Counted from the first letter of the stretch, positions 45,183-54,576 are shown. The stretch: 64,000 nt of DNA from an uncultured delta proteobacterium (GCA_903869265.1 CAIPYE010000015.1:372001-436000); one strand, 5' to 3'. Notes: generated from the letters alone by a model not told the origin. Made by a program: numbers and translations.

Positions 45183-46511
45183 ATGGCACAATCACGATTC
45201 TTTGCTGTGTTACTGATGATTGCCCTACACCTCTCCCTGGCCCAAGCCGCGGTCGCTGAAGAGCTGCCCCCTTCCTACTCCCAGGGCAAACAGTATATGG
45301 ATCAGGGCCGGTTCGAGGAAGCGTACACGGAGCTACACAAGGCCTTTCTCTTAGAGCCAGGCCACCCAGACCTCAATTTCCAGCTTGGCCGGGCCGCCTT
45401 TGAAACCGGACGATTCGAGGAAGCGGTCATGGCCTACGAACGGGTTCTCATGGCCGACCCGGAGGCATCCAGGGTCAAACTCGAACTGGCCCGCGCCTAT
45501 CTCCAACTCGGCACCAAGGAAGTAGCCAAACAGTACTTCAAGGAAGTTCTCGCCACCAACCCGCCGGAACAGGTTTGGAAGAATATTGAAACCTTCCTCG
45601 CCAACATCGACGCCTCCGAGCAAAAACATTTTGTCAACGGCACCTTCACCCTGGGCCACGCTTGGGATGACAACGCCCGTTCTGCCCCGGTAAGCAACCT
45701 GATCTCCGCCTCTGGTTTTGAATTCCAGCTCACCGGTGCGAACGCCACCCCCCAGAGCGACCAGATCAACAACGCCACCCTGGTCCTCAATCACATCTAT
45801 AAAAACGAAGAATACCCCTTCATGTGGAAAACCGCAGCAACCTCCTACAATGCCCTGTACCAGAGCCTCCACGACCTTGACGTGAACTATCTTGGCCTAG
45901 CCACCGGCCCGGTTTTCCAGAAAGACGGCTACATCTGGGATGTGCAGGCGCTCGGCACGTACATTGACGTTGAGCATGACCGCTACCAAAGCTCCTTTGG
46001 GGCAGCCTCCTCCCTGACCTACTTTTTTTCGAAAAATATCATGGGTACCTTTGCCTTCAAGGCCGAGGAGAAAAACAATTACGTTGATCCTGATCGGGAT
46101 GCACTCAATCTCATGTTTTCTGCCGGGCCGGTTCTGGTGGTTGACCAGAATCGGCTGAGCCTCCTGTTCAACAAAGAAAAAGAAAACGCCGACAATGAGG
46201 TCAACAGCTACGACCGCTTCGGCTGGAAACTCCGCTACGACCGGAGCCTGCCCTACGACTTTGCCGCTTTTGCCGGACTGGGCTACACCATGACCGATTA
46301 TGATGCCACGCATCCATTTTTCGGGGTCACCCGTAGCGACGAGGTACAGGAACTGACTGCAGGGGTCTCCCGCCTGCTCTGGCAGGATACCGCCCGAAAT
46401 CAGGCGCTCATCATGCAGTTGGCGCACACCTATACCAACTCGGATTCCAATATTAGTCTGTACACCTACCGCAAGAATGTAACCGAACTCAACCTCACCG
46501 TGAGCTTTTAA
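45183..46511 (+). CDS. TPR plus beta-barrel outer-membrane protein, Slam-like
   Basis: A 442-residue precursor: signal peptide (VLLMIALHLSLAQAAVA), two to three TPR-like units (about residues 30-135, LNFQLGRAAFETGRFEEAV), then a beta-barrel of about 290 residues beginning with FTLGHAWDDNARSAP and ending in LNLTVSF, a C-terminal Phe. TPR followed by a barrel with a 'G..(D)N.....P' entry is the plan of surface lipoprotein assembly modifiers (type XI secretion). The AGGT before the ATG at 45183 supports this start; 45177 is possible. A weak TTGAAC(18)CATAGT promoter lies at 45093-45122. The next gene, 15 bases on, encodes a candidate cargo. Confidence 0.75.
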   Translation: MAQSRFFAVLLMIALHLSLAQAAVAEELPPSYSQGKQYMDQGRFEEAYTELHKAFLLEPGHPDLNFQLGRAAFETGRFEEAVMAYERVLMADPEASRVKLELARAYLQLGTKEVAKQYFKEVLATNPPEQVWKNIETFLANIDASEQKHFVNGTFTLGHAWDDNARSAPVSNLISASGFEFQLTGANATPQSDQINNATLVLNHIYKNEEYPFMWKTAATSYNALYQSLHDLDVNYLGLATGPVFQKDGYIWDVQALGTYIDVEHDRYQSSFGAASSLTYFFSKNIMGTFAFKAEEKNNYVDPDRDALNLMFSAGPVLVVDQNRLSLLFNKEKENADNEVNSYDRFGWKLRYDRSLPYDFAAFAGLGYTMTDYDATHPFFGVTRSDEVQELTAGVSRLLWQDTARNQALIMQLAHTYTNSDSNISLYTYRKNVTELNLTVSF

Positions 46512-46526
46512 GCAGCGAGGACCGTC

Positions 46527-48590
46527 ATGAAAAAAACCGCCTTCTTCCAGACCATCGTCCTGCTCATCATGCTGTGCTTGGCGGCGCCCCTCTCATCCGC
46601 CTACGCCGAAATCCAGGGGGTGGCCACGGTTGTCGCCCTCCGTGGCACGGTTGTCGCGCAAGGCAAGGGTGGCGCAGCTCGCAATCTGAGCCTCAAAAGC
46701 CAAATCTTCCAAGAAGATGTTCTGAAGACCGACAAAACCGGTCAGTTACAGATCATGTTCACCGACAACAGCATCATCAGCCTGGGCCGCGACAGTGAAA
46801 TGAAGATCGCCGAATACCGCTGGCAGCCAGAGCAAAAAGACGGTGCCCTTAGAACCCAAGTCAAAGAGGGAACCTTCCGGGTGATGGGCGGGGCACTGGC
46901 CAAGGAAGCCCCTCAAAACTTCAAGACCGAAACCCCCACCGCAACCATCGGTATCCGTGGCTCCATGTATACGTTTGTGGCGACCAAGGACTCCCTTTCT
47001 GTTCTCTTCCAAGGCGGCAAAGGCATAGAAATCTTCAACGACCTGGGCAAGGTAACCATCACCGTTCCTGGCTTCGGCACCCATGTTTTACTGAACGCCC
47101 CACCTGCACGTCCTTCCAAATTCACGGAACAGGAACTCAACAACCTGAATCGGGGGCTTAATGGAAACGGTGGCAGCTCAGGCAGCGGCGGGCCTCCGCT
47201 CTCGGATACCAACCAGGCTCCCAAACCACCTATCCCTCCTGTTCTACCTCCAACCAATGAGTTTCCGACAGCGCCGGACTTTACCCTGCCCCCGCCCCCG
47301 CCGAGCGATGGCATCTATGCATTTGAAGGAACGATTGGCGGCGTTTCCACCGGCTTGATTTCTCCGTATGTGGGGATTACAGACACCTTCATTAACAACA
47401 TGTCGATGGGAGTAAACTGGCATAACCATCGAATTTTTGGCGTAGCCTACGACAATCAGAACAACAACAATGTATTCTTTTTCGGTTCGGTCAACGGATC
47501 TACCGTCACAGATCTTACAATTTTAGGAATTGACACCTACGGGCAAAATTATGATCCGGGAGTCATTTCCGGATCCGGCATGGGCGTCTTTGCTGGCACG
47601 GCCTACGACTTTTTCGCATTTGCCGCTACGGGAAGCACTGCCCTCATAAAAAATCTAGCACAACCCCATGACACCTGGCTCGCGGCCGGCGGCGGCCAAC
47701 AAACACCAGGCGTTATAAACCCGGTTTCCCCCACGGGTACTGAAACCTGGAAGGGCTTTGCCGTTGGCACGAGTGTCGATCTTGCTGCCCCTTACAGCTC
47801 TTCCGTTGCAATGTATCAAAGTGCCCCTAATGACTTTTCCATGACGGTTAATAAGGATATTGGCACAATCAGTGGAACCTTGACTCCTGGGGTTGAACTC
47901 CAAACATCATTTGATACTATTTCCGGCCTGGTGATCGGACACGCCACCGATCTAACCAAGTCAGTTTATCTCCGCGACGATCTCATAGCCGCGCTGTTTA
48001 ACCCCGTTGGCGGTTCCCACACCTTAAAACCCTATGGCAATTTCATGGTTGTTGCTGATCCTTCAGAGCAATTCTCCAGCTATGTTACCTGGGGCTACTG
48101 GCAGATTGCCTATACCGACACTTATGACGGCACAACAGAACGCCTTATGACCGCCCCCTATTCTCTGTGGATTGCGGGCAATCCAACTTCGAATATAGAC
48201 ATGGCCGCTCTTAATGGCTACAAAGGAACATACAACGGCAACGCCATTGGCACAGAAATCAGCACAAACGGCGCCAAGTCTTCCATATCCGGCACTTGCG
48301 TACTTAACGCCGACTTTACAAACGGCTGGGTCGACGGCAACATCATTTTACCGGGGACTACTCTGCCCTTTTCCTCGGTTCCTATTACTACAAATTCTTT
48401 TACGGGCAACATCTCTAACGGCAGTAACATCTCCGGCCAGATCAAGGGAGGGTTCTTCGGACCAGCGGCCATTGCGGTGGGAGGCAACTTCAATGCGACA
48501 AAGACTGGCCAAACCATGCCCGATACCAAGCAGTATCTCGGCATCTTTGGAGGCAACCGCGGAGCCTTGACCACATCATCACCAAATTAA
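46527..48590 (+). CDS. FecR domain / TbpB-like C-terminal fusion, candidate secreted cargo
   Basis: A 687-residue precursor with a standard signal peptide (LCLAAPLSSAYA; the internal Cys is not a proper lipobox). A FecR domain follows (TVVALRGTVVAQGKG, FTDNSIISLGRDSEMKI, VKEGTFRVMGGALAK, ETPTATIGIRGSMYTFV), then a Pro/Gly linker at about residues 210-263. The C-terminal 420 residues are beta-rich and end with GQIKGGFFGPAAIAVGGNF and a YLGIFGGNR close, very like the barrel signature of TbpB-type Slam cargo. The 3' part is visibly richer in A/T than the 5' part, possibly a different origin. Confidence 0.8.
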   Translation: MKKTAFFQTIVLLIMLCLAAPLSSAYAEIQGVATVVALRGTVVAQGKGGAARNLSLKSQIFQEDVLKTDKTGQLQIMFTDNSIISLGRDSEMKIAEYRWQPEQKDGALRTQVKEGTFRVMGGALAKEAPQNFKTETPTATIGIRGSMYTFVATKDSLSVLFQGGKGIEIFNDLGKVTITVPGFGTHVLLNAPPARPSKFTEQELNNLNRGLNGNGGSSGSGGPPLSDTNQAPKPPIPPVLPPTNEFPTAPDFTLPPPPPSDGIYAFEGTIGGVSTGLISPYVGITDTFINNMSMGVNWHNHRIFGVAYDNQNNNNVFFFGSVNGSTVTDLTILGIDTYGQNYDPGVISGSGMGVFAGTAYDFFAFAATGSTALIKNLAQPHDTWLAAGGGQQTPGVINPVSPTGTETWKGFAVGTSVDLAAPYSSSVAMYQSAPNDFSMTVNKDIGTISGTLTPGVELQTSFDTISGLVIGHATDLTKSVYLRDDLIAALFNPVGGSHTLKPYGNFMVVADPSEQFSSYVTWGYWQIAYTDTYDGTTERLMTAPYSLWIAGNPTSNIDMAALNGYKGTYNGNAIGTEISTNGAKSSISGTCVLNADFTNGWVDGNIILPGTTLPFSSVPITTNSFTGNISNGSNISGQIKGGFFGPAAIAVGGNFNATKTGQTMPDTKQYLGIFGGNRGALTTSSPN

Positions 48591-48591
48591 A

Positions 48592-50835
48592 TTGGACACC
48601 GCCCGACTCAACTCATACATTACCCTGTCCCCCTTCAAGGTCGGCTGCCTGGTTACCCTGGCAGCCGCCTTGCTTTTCTCTTCCTTTGGCCAGCAGAAAC
48701 CGGACGTTCTTGAAACCCTTGACAACCGGCTCACCGACACCATGTTCCGCTGGCGGGGCGTGGTCAAGCCTGTCCAACCCATCGTCATTGTCGATATCGA
48801 CGAAAAAAGCCTGCGCGCCATCGGCCAATGGCCCTGGCCCCGCAACACCGTAGCCAAGATGATCCGTAATCTCGGCGCAGGCGGGGCAAAGGTGATCGGC
48901 CTGGATATCGTCTTTGCCGAGACGGACCGCACCTCGCCGAAAAACTTTGTGGACGAACTGCGCCAGCTTCTCCCAGCGCAGCTTCCGCCGGAGGCGCTGG
49001 CGGCGCTGAAAGCCAAGGAAAGCCTGGACCACGATCTCGCTCTGGGCAAGGCCCTGGCCGCAACGCCGTCGGTTTTGGGCTATGTCTTCCAGACCCAGGA
49101 TGACGGCCTGAAAAACCAGACGGATATGCCCTTCCCCTCCGGCGCCACCCGCCTTGTTCCAAGCAACCTCCGCTACGGGGATATCTCCCTGCTCCGGGCC
49201 TACCGGGCCATCACCAACGTGGCCGCTGTGGCCCAGGGCCAGAGCGAAGGTTTTTTCAATGTGTTCCCCGATGCCTCGGGCACGGTGCGCAAGGTTCCGC
49301 TCTTCATGATGATGGACGGCATCCCCTACCCGTCCCTGGCTCTGGAAATATTGCGCATCGGTCTTGGCGCGCAGGAGGCGACCATCCAGGTTTCCCGACA
49401 GGGACAAACCAATCCCAGGGACATCCTTGGGGTTGCCGTGGGCTCAACCTTTATCCCCACCGATGAAAAAGGCCAGATCACCATCAATTTCAGAGGGCCT
49501 GGCCAGACCTATGCCTACCTTTCCGCAGCGGACATCCTGGCAGGCAAAAATCTGGATCGGGTGCAGGGCAAGTTTGTTCTCATCGGCACCTCCGCCGCCG
49601 GTCTTCTTGATCTCAGAGCCACGCCTTTTTCCAACATCTATCCAGGGGTTGAGGTCCACGCCAACATCATCGACAACATCCTGAGCCACGACCCCTTCAC
49701 CCATGACATCTTCACCGAAATCGGCATCACCTACGCCCTGCTTCTGGTGGGCGGCCTGGGTTTAAGCGCGCTGCTCGCCTATGCCACCCCTTTGCTCGGC
49801 GGCCTGGGCGGCCTGCTGCTCGTTGCAGGCACTCTTGTGGGCAACTATTTTTTCTTTTTCAGCCATGGCCAGCTTGTCGGCCTCTCCTATCCGCTGCTGA
49901 CCATCCTTGCTATTTTCCTGGTGGTCACCCTGTTCAACTATTTTTTTGAAGGCCAGAAAAAACGTTTCATCAGCTCGGCATTCGGCCACTATGTCTCCCC
50001 GCAAATCGTGCACCAGCTCATGGAGCACCCGGAAAGGCTCTCCCTGCAAGGAGAACAAAAAACACTCACTGTGCTTTTTTCCGACATCCAGGGATTCACC
50101 TCCCTCTCCGAAAAAATGACCTCCGAAGAGCTTGGCCGGTTTATGAATGAATACCTCACGGCCATGAGCAATATAGTGCTGGAATACAAGGGAACCGTTG
50201 ACAAGTTCATCGGCGACGCGGTCATGGCCATCTGGGGCGCACCCCTTGAAGATGGTGACCACGCTGCCAACTGTGTGCGGGCAGCGTTCAGAATGATGGC
50301 AAGGCTCGAAACCCTCCGGGCGGATTGGCAGAAACGGGAGCTGCCCGGAGTAAATATCCGCATCGGCATCAACACCGGCATCATGAGCGTGGGCAACTTC
50401 GGCAGCGACCAGCGCTTTGACTACACGGTCATGGGCGACAGCGTTAATCTTGCCTCCCGGCTGGAAGGCGCGAACAAAACCTACGGCACCAATATTGTCA
50501 TTTCAGAATACACTAAGGCTGCCCTGGGAAAAGGGTTTTACTGCCGGATGCTTGACATGGTTCGGGTCAAGGGTAAGGATGTTCCGGTGCTCATATATGA
50601 ACCCCTCTGCGAGGGCGAACCGGCACCGGAGGTGCGGCAGGCAACAGAGTCCTTTACCAAGGCCCTGGAGCATTACGCAAACCGTGGGTTTCAGGAGGCA
50701 ACGGAAATCGTCCAAGCCCTCAACACCACAGCGCCCTCACAGCTTTACGGCCTTTACCTCGACCGCCTCGCCCATTTCGCGGTCAGCCCGCCGCCGGAAG
50801 ACTGGGACGGCGTATTCACCTTTACCACCAAATAG
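48592..50835 (+). CDS. CHASE2-domain class III adenylate cyclase
   Basis: A 747-residue membrane-bound cyclase. One N-terminal transmembrane segment leads to an extracytoplasmic CHASE2 domain (about 45-350, DIDEKSLRAIGQWPWPR), three membrane helices (about 375-460), and a class III cyclase domain with metal-binding FSDIQGFTSL (about 497), DKFIGDAVMAIWG, and YTVMGDSVNLASRLEG. Both metal Asp residues are present. A TTG start begins one base after the preceding stop and has no visible ribosome-binding site, so translation may be coupled. cAMP as product is inferred from the family. Confidence 0.9.
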   Translation: MDTARLNSYITLSPFKVGCLVTLAAALLFSSFGQQKPDVLETLDNRLTDTMFRWRGVVKPVQPIVIVDIDEKSLRAIGQWPWPRNTVAKMIRNLGAGGAKVIGLDIVFAETDRTSPKNFVDELRQLLPAQLPPEALAALKAKESLDHDLALGKALAATPSVLGYVFQTQDDGLKNQTDMPFPSGATRLVPSNLRYGDISLLRAYRAITNVAAVAQGQSEGFFNVFPDASGTVRKVPLFMMMDGIPYPSLALEILRIGLGAQEATIQVSRQGQTNPRDILGVAVGSTFIPTDEKGQITINFRGPGQTYAYLSAADILAGKNLDRVQGKFVLIGTSAAGLLDLRATPFSNIYPGVEVHANIIDNILSHDPFTHDIFTEIGITYALLLVGGLGLSALLAYATPLLGGLGGLLLVAGTLVGNYFFFFSHGQLVGLSYPLLTILAIFLVVTLFNYFFEGQKKRFISSAFGHYVSPQIVHQLMEHPERLSLQGEQKTLTVLFSDIQGFTSLSEKMTSEELGRFMNEYLTAMSNIVLEYKGTVDKFIGDAVMAIWGAPLEDGDHAANCVRAAFRMMARLETLRADWQKRELPGVNIRIGINTGIMSVGNFGSDQRFDYTVMGDSVNLASRLEGANKTYGTNIVISEYTKAALGKGFYCRMLDMVRVKGKDVPVLIYEPLCEGEPAPEVRQATESFTKALEHYANRGFQEATEIVQALNTTAPSQLYGLYLDRLAHFAVSPPPEDWDGVFTFTTK

Positions 50836-50845
50836 AGGAGACATC

Positions 50846-51787
50846 ATGCCGGACTCCACCCCCCACGACCTCATCATCATCGGCGGCGGCCCAGGCGGCT
50901 ATACCGCAGGCATCTATGCCCAACGGGCCGCCCTGAAAACAGTGCTCATCGAAAAGGGCATCCCCGGCGGCCAGCTGAACAATACCGATGAGGTAGAAAA
51001 CTGGCCCGGCACCGAAAAAATCAGCGGCTCGGAACTGGCCCTGAAGTTTTCCCAACATGCCGCCGTTTATGGCCTTGAGGTGATGAACCGCGAGGTTGTT
51101 GGTGTTGAACCGGGGCTTGGGTTTCACACCGTCACCCTCGATAACGGGGAAATACTCGCAACCCACGCGGTTATCCTTGCCACCGGCGGCAGCCCCAAAA
51201 AACTGGGCATTCCTGGGGAAGACAAATATTATGGCAAGGGAGTTTCCTACTGCGCGGTGTGCGACGGCTTTTTTTTCCGCGACAAGACCGTGGTGGTGGT
51301 GGGCGGGGGTGACAGCGCTCTGGAGGAATCCCTGTACCTGGCCAAGCTGGCCAAGCGGGTATACATTGCCCATCGTCGGGACGCCTTCCGGGCCGGGATG
51401 ATTCTGCAAAAAAGGGTGGCAAACGAAAAACGGATCACCGTGCTCTGGAACACGGTGCTGGCGGAGATTCAGGCCGATGCCCAAGGGGTGAACGGGGTGA
51501 TCACCAAGAATACCCTGGATGGCGCAACCGCCACCCTTGCCACCGACGGGGTATTCGTCTTTATCGGCTTTGAACCGAACAATGGGCTGGTTCCGGCGGG
51601 CACCAGAATGAATGCCAACGGCTATGTGATTGGTGATGACAAATGCGAAACCAACACGCCGGGTATCTTTGCCATTGGCGATCTCAAGGAAAAATACGCC
51701 AAGCAGATCGTCACTGCCGCAGCGGATGGCTGCACCGCTGCTCTGGCTGCGGCCCATTATGTGGAAAGCAAAAAAGGCGGGGCATAA
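50846..51787 (+). CDS. trxB: Thioredoxin reductase family flavoprotein
   Basis: A 313-residue two-domain FAD/NAD(P)H disulfide reductase that reduces thioredoxin. FAD motif is IIGGGPGGYTAGIYAQRA, redox cysteines are Cys136/139 in SYCAVCDG, the NAD(P)H motif is VVVGGGDSALEESLYL, and the terminal FAD contact is GIFAIGDL. GAGGAG lies before the ATG at 50846, 10 bases after the cyclase stop. A thioredoxin gene is not in the window. A ferredoxin- or NADH-linked variant cannot be excluded. Confidence 0.93.
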   Translation: MPDSTPHDLIIIGGGPGGYTAGIYAQRAALKTVLIEKGIPGGQLNNTDEVENWPGTEKISGSELALKFSQHAAVYGLEVMNREVVGVEPGLGFHTVTLDNGEILATHAVILATGGSPKKLGIPGEDKYYGKGVSYCAVCDGFFFRDKTVVVVGGGDSALEESLYLAKLAKRVYIAHRRDAFRAGMILQKRVANEKRITVLWNTVLAEIQADAQGVNGVITKNTLDGATATLATDGVFVFIGFEPNNGLVPAGTRMNANGYVIGDDKCETNTPGIFAIGDLKEKYAKQIVTAAADGCTAALAAAHYVESKKGGA

Positions 51788-51811
51788 CCAAAAATAATAC
51801 AGCCCTGCTGA

Positions 51812-52510
51812 CTACAGCCACACCTGCCCTGACTTTTTCGCCCCTCGTTTGAAAAAATACAGCAACATCACCCCGGCCACAAAGCCGCCGACATGGGCCC
51901 ACCAGGCCACCCCGCCCTCGACCAGCCTGCCCACCGCAGCCTGCTGGGCAGCGCCTTGCAAAAACTGCATGAGAAACCAAACGCCGATGAAAAAGTAGGC
52001 CGGGATTTCAACCAAATAAAACAAAATAAAGATCGGGATAAAGGTGAGGATCCGGGCACGGGGAAAGAGAAAAACATACGCGCCCAGCACCCCGGAAATG
52101 GCGCCGCTCGCCCCGATCATCGGCGCCCGGGATTGGGGATTGGCCCAGAACTGGGCAAAGGCCGCAGCAACCCCGCAGAGAAGATAAAACAACAGATAAC
52201 GGCCATGCCCCATCCGGTCTTCCACGTTATCGCCAAAGATCCACAGCATCCAGAGGTTGGAAAAGACATGGAGCAGGCCGCCATGAAGAAACATGGCGCT
52301 GAAAATCGGGGCATAGCTGCCAAGGGACATGGCGTTTCCCGCCTGTTCGGCGGCAAAACGGGCCGGGACAAAGCCATGGGTCACGATGAAACTTTCCAGC
52401 TCCTGACCAAGGCTCAGCTGATAGACAAAGCAAAGGATATTGACGATGATGAGCCAGAGATTGACAACCGGGAAGTGGCGGGAGGGGATATCATCTTTTA
52501 GAGGGAACAT
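51812..52510 (-). CDS. Rhomboid-family intramembrane serine protease
   Basis: A 232-residue membrane protein of the rhomboid family. The catalytic Ser lies in MIGASGAISGVLGAYVF, the catalytic His in WWAHVGGFVAG, and the FLHGGLLHVFSNLWMLWIFG stretch holds the conserved oxyanion-helix residues. MFPLKDDIPSRHFPVVN is the usual N-terminus of this subgroup. About six membrane segments are present. It may process membrane-anchored proteins; the substrate is unknown. It is convergent with trxB. Confidence 0.93.
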   Translation of the reverse strand: MFPLKDDIPSRHFPVVNLWLIIVNILCFVYQLSLGQELESFIVTHGFVPARFAAEQAGNAMSLGSYAPIFSAMFLHGGLLHVFSNLWMLWIFGDNVEDRMGHGRYLLFYLLCGVAAAFAQFWANPQSRAPMIGASGAISGVLGAYVFLFPRARILTFIPIFILFYLVEIPAYFFIGVWFLMQFLQGAAQQAAVGRLVEGGVAWWAHVGGFVAGVMLLYFFKRGAKKSGQVWL

Positions 52511-52527
52511 GCCGCGGCAATTCCGCT

Positions 52528-53928
52528 TCAGGTCCGGTCAGCAGGGACGTTGTCCGGATCAGAAAGAGGCAGGATGAAATAAAAGTTGTTCCCCTCTTCC
52601 GTGGCCTCATAGCCAGCCACGCCGCCATGGATCTTCACCACCTGCTTGACAAAGGCCAACCCATGCCCGGTTCCGGGTAAGGCTCGACTCTTTTCTCCTC
52701 GGACGCCATCGGCAAAAACAGTTTTCGCCTCGACCTCGGAAAGATGCTCTCCGGTGGTGAAGACATTGAACTTGACCGCAGGCTTGCCAGGGCCGAAATA
52801 TTCAGCCAGCAACTCGCGGCCATAGGCCACGGCTTTCCTGGTCTTTCTGTCGCGGTTCGTTATCTCGCCGGTGTACTTTACGGCGTTGGAAAAAAGATTG
52901 GCGTACACCTGGGAAAGCAAGCCGACATCCACCCGCAGAAAAAGTTCCTCCTCCTGCATATCCTCGGGCTTTTCCACCGCAATGCCCCGGGCACTGAATC
53001 GGCTCAAGAAATGATCAAGTTGCGGAGAGACAATCTCACGATCAATGGAACATCTCCGGGGATGCAGCACGAAATGGCCCTGGGCAAAATGATCCCGTCG
53101 AAACAGGCTCTCCAGAAAAAGGCTGTAATTGGCATGGTGCTCCAACAATTCCCGGTGGTTCTCAAGCAGGCTCCGATGCAGGGAACTCACCTTGCCGATC
53201 ACCAGCTCGCAGCTTCCGCTGGGCACCCCTTGGGCGGCTTTGAACCCGGCAATCAATTTTTCCAGCTCGTCGATATCCCCGATGCGGGCTTTGAGCTGGT
53301 TGAACAGATGCTTGAAATACATGTTGGGGGTGATGACGTTATGCTCGATGTCCATCACCAGATTGTTGATGAACCGAAGATGCCTTATATTTTCGTGTGA
53401 AATCAAACGGTTGTGCAGATTGTAGCCGATGCGGTTTGCGTATTTGCGCAGAAAAAACCGATCGGCCGGGGAAATCTTTTCCAGGGGATATACTTCCAAA
53501 ACCCCCATTACCTGTAGGTTGATCGGTTGCTTTCCTTCCTCTTGCGTGTCAGGGGAGGGCTTGCAATGGACCGGCACCAAGAGAGAATCATCGCTCTCGT
53601 AATTCTTAAAGGTCAAGCGCACATGGTCCGGGGCAGCAGCTGGCTTCGGCAGCAGCCCTTTCTGGCTGTCGCAGACAAGAACCAGCTTTTCTCGAGTTTT
53701 GTCAAAAAAATAGAGCCGACTGCGCAAGCCGAGAAACTCGGAAAGGGCGGCAACGCAGACCCTGTAAAAATCCTCGTTGGAATCGAATTCCTGGGCGAGA
53801 TCGAAAAAGGCGCGCAGCAGATCGCTCTGGGCCGGACTAAGGTTGTAGCTCGCGTAGCTCCGCTGCTTTTCCCTGATCCGCAGCCGGATTTGCTGCAAAT
53901 CCATGCATGAATGGGGTTCCTGACTCAT
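52528..53928 (-). CDS. GAF-like sensor histidine kinase with a divergent H box
   Basis: A 466-residue soluble kinase. A GAF-like sensor region (about residues 45-175, FYRVCVAALSEFLGLRSRL) precedes a dimerisation helix whose likely phosphoacceptor is His in NLVMDIEHNVITPNMYF, replacing the usual SHELRTP. A second coiled helical region (SLLENHRELLEHHANYS) follows. The ATPase part has VYANLFSNAVKYTGEI (N box) and GTGHGLAFVKQVVKIHGG (G2). The ATG at 53928 with AGGGA is preferred to a TTG at 53946. No response regulator is adjacent. Confidence 0.85.
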   Translation of the reverse strand: MSQEPHSCMDLQQIRLRIREKQRSYASYNLSPAQSDLLRAFFDLAQEFDSNEDFYRVCVAALSEFLGLRSRLYFFDKTREKLVLVCDSQKGLLPKPAAAPDHVRLTFKNYESDDSLLVPVHCKPSPDTQEEGKQPINLQVMGVLEVYPLEKISPADRFFLRKYANRIGYNLHNRLISHENIRHLRFINNLVMDIEHNVITPNMYFKHLFNQLKARIGDIDELEKLIAGFKAAQGVPSGSCELVIGKVSSLHRSLLENHRELLEHHANYSLFLESLFRRDHFAQGHFVLHPRRCSIDREIVSPQLDHFLSRFSARGIAVEKPEDMQEEELFLRVDVGLLSQVYANLFSNAVKYTGEITNRDRKTRKAVAYGRELLAEYFGPGKPAVKFNVFTTGEHLSEVEAKTVFADGVRGEKSRALPGTGHGLAFVKQVVKIHGGVAGYEATEEGNNFYFILPLSDPDNVPADRT

Positions 53929-54014
53929 GATTTCCCTGACCAACAAGAACGTATCGCATACTTCCTGATTTTCAGAAAGTACCTTATCACATGGGGCGTA
54001 GTCCGGGTAAAAAA

Positions 54015-54551
54015 CTAATTCCGGCCAACAAGCACGATTTCATCGGCCCCGCTTTTTTCGGCAAGACGCACATGCACATGTTCACCGGCTTTGACCGGGA
54101 TGTCCATTCCCACATAATCGGGCTGGATCGGCAACTCCCGCCCGCCCCGATCCACCAAAACGGCGAGTTGGATGCACTGGGGCCGACCGATGTCCATCAG
54201 GGCGTCCATGGCGGCCCGGATGGTGCGGCCAGTGAAAATAACATCATCCACCAGAACCACGACCATCTCCTCCATGGGAAAGGCGATGCTGGTTTTTTTG
54301 ACCACCGGATTCTGGCTGGCCAGACTCCAGTCATCCCGGTAGAGCGTGATGTCCAGGGTGCCGGTGGGAAGCTCGATCTTCTCCCGGTCCTGGATCAACT
54401 TCTGGATACGGTCGGCAAGAAAGACCCCGCCCGTATGGATGCCGATTATGGCCAGGTTGGCGACTCCGTGGTTGTTTTCCACAATTTGCAAGGCGATCCG
54501 GTGCAATGACCGGTCTATATCCTCTGCCGACATGATCCGTTTTTCCATCAT
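54015..54551 (-). CDS. pyrR: PyrR, uracil phosphoribosyltransferase/attenuation regulator
   Basis: A 178-residue type I phosphoribosyltransferase. The PRPP loop is VVVLVDDVIFTGRTIRAAMD, and LHRIALQIVENN, GIHTGGVFLADRI and LYRDDWSL are PyrR blocks. It binds pyr mRNA in Gram-positives and has UPRTase activity in other lineages; an RNA target here was not sought in detail. GGAGG precedes the ATG at 54551. It follows purN on the same strand by 25 bases, so purine and pyrimidine genes are adjacent. Confidence 0.93.
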   Translation of the reverse strand: MMEKRIMSAEDIDRSLHRIALQIVENNHGVANLAIIGIHTGGVFLADRIQKLIQDREKIELPTGTLDITLYRDDWSLASQNPVVKKTSIAFPMEEMVVVLVDDVIFTGRTIRAAMDALMDIGRPQCIQLAVLVDRGGRELPIQPDYVGMDIPVKAGEHVHVRLAEKSGADEIVLVGRN

Positions 54552-54576
54552 TTTTCCTCCAGGGATTAAGAGAGGT

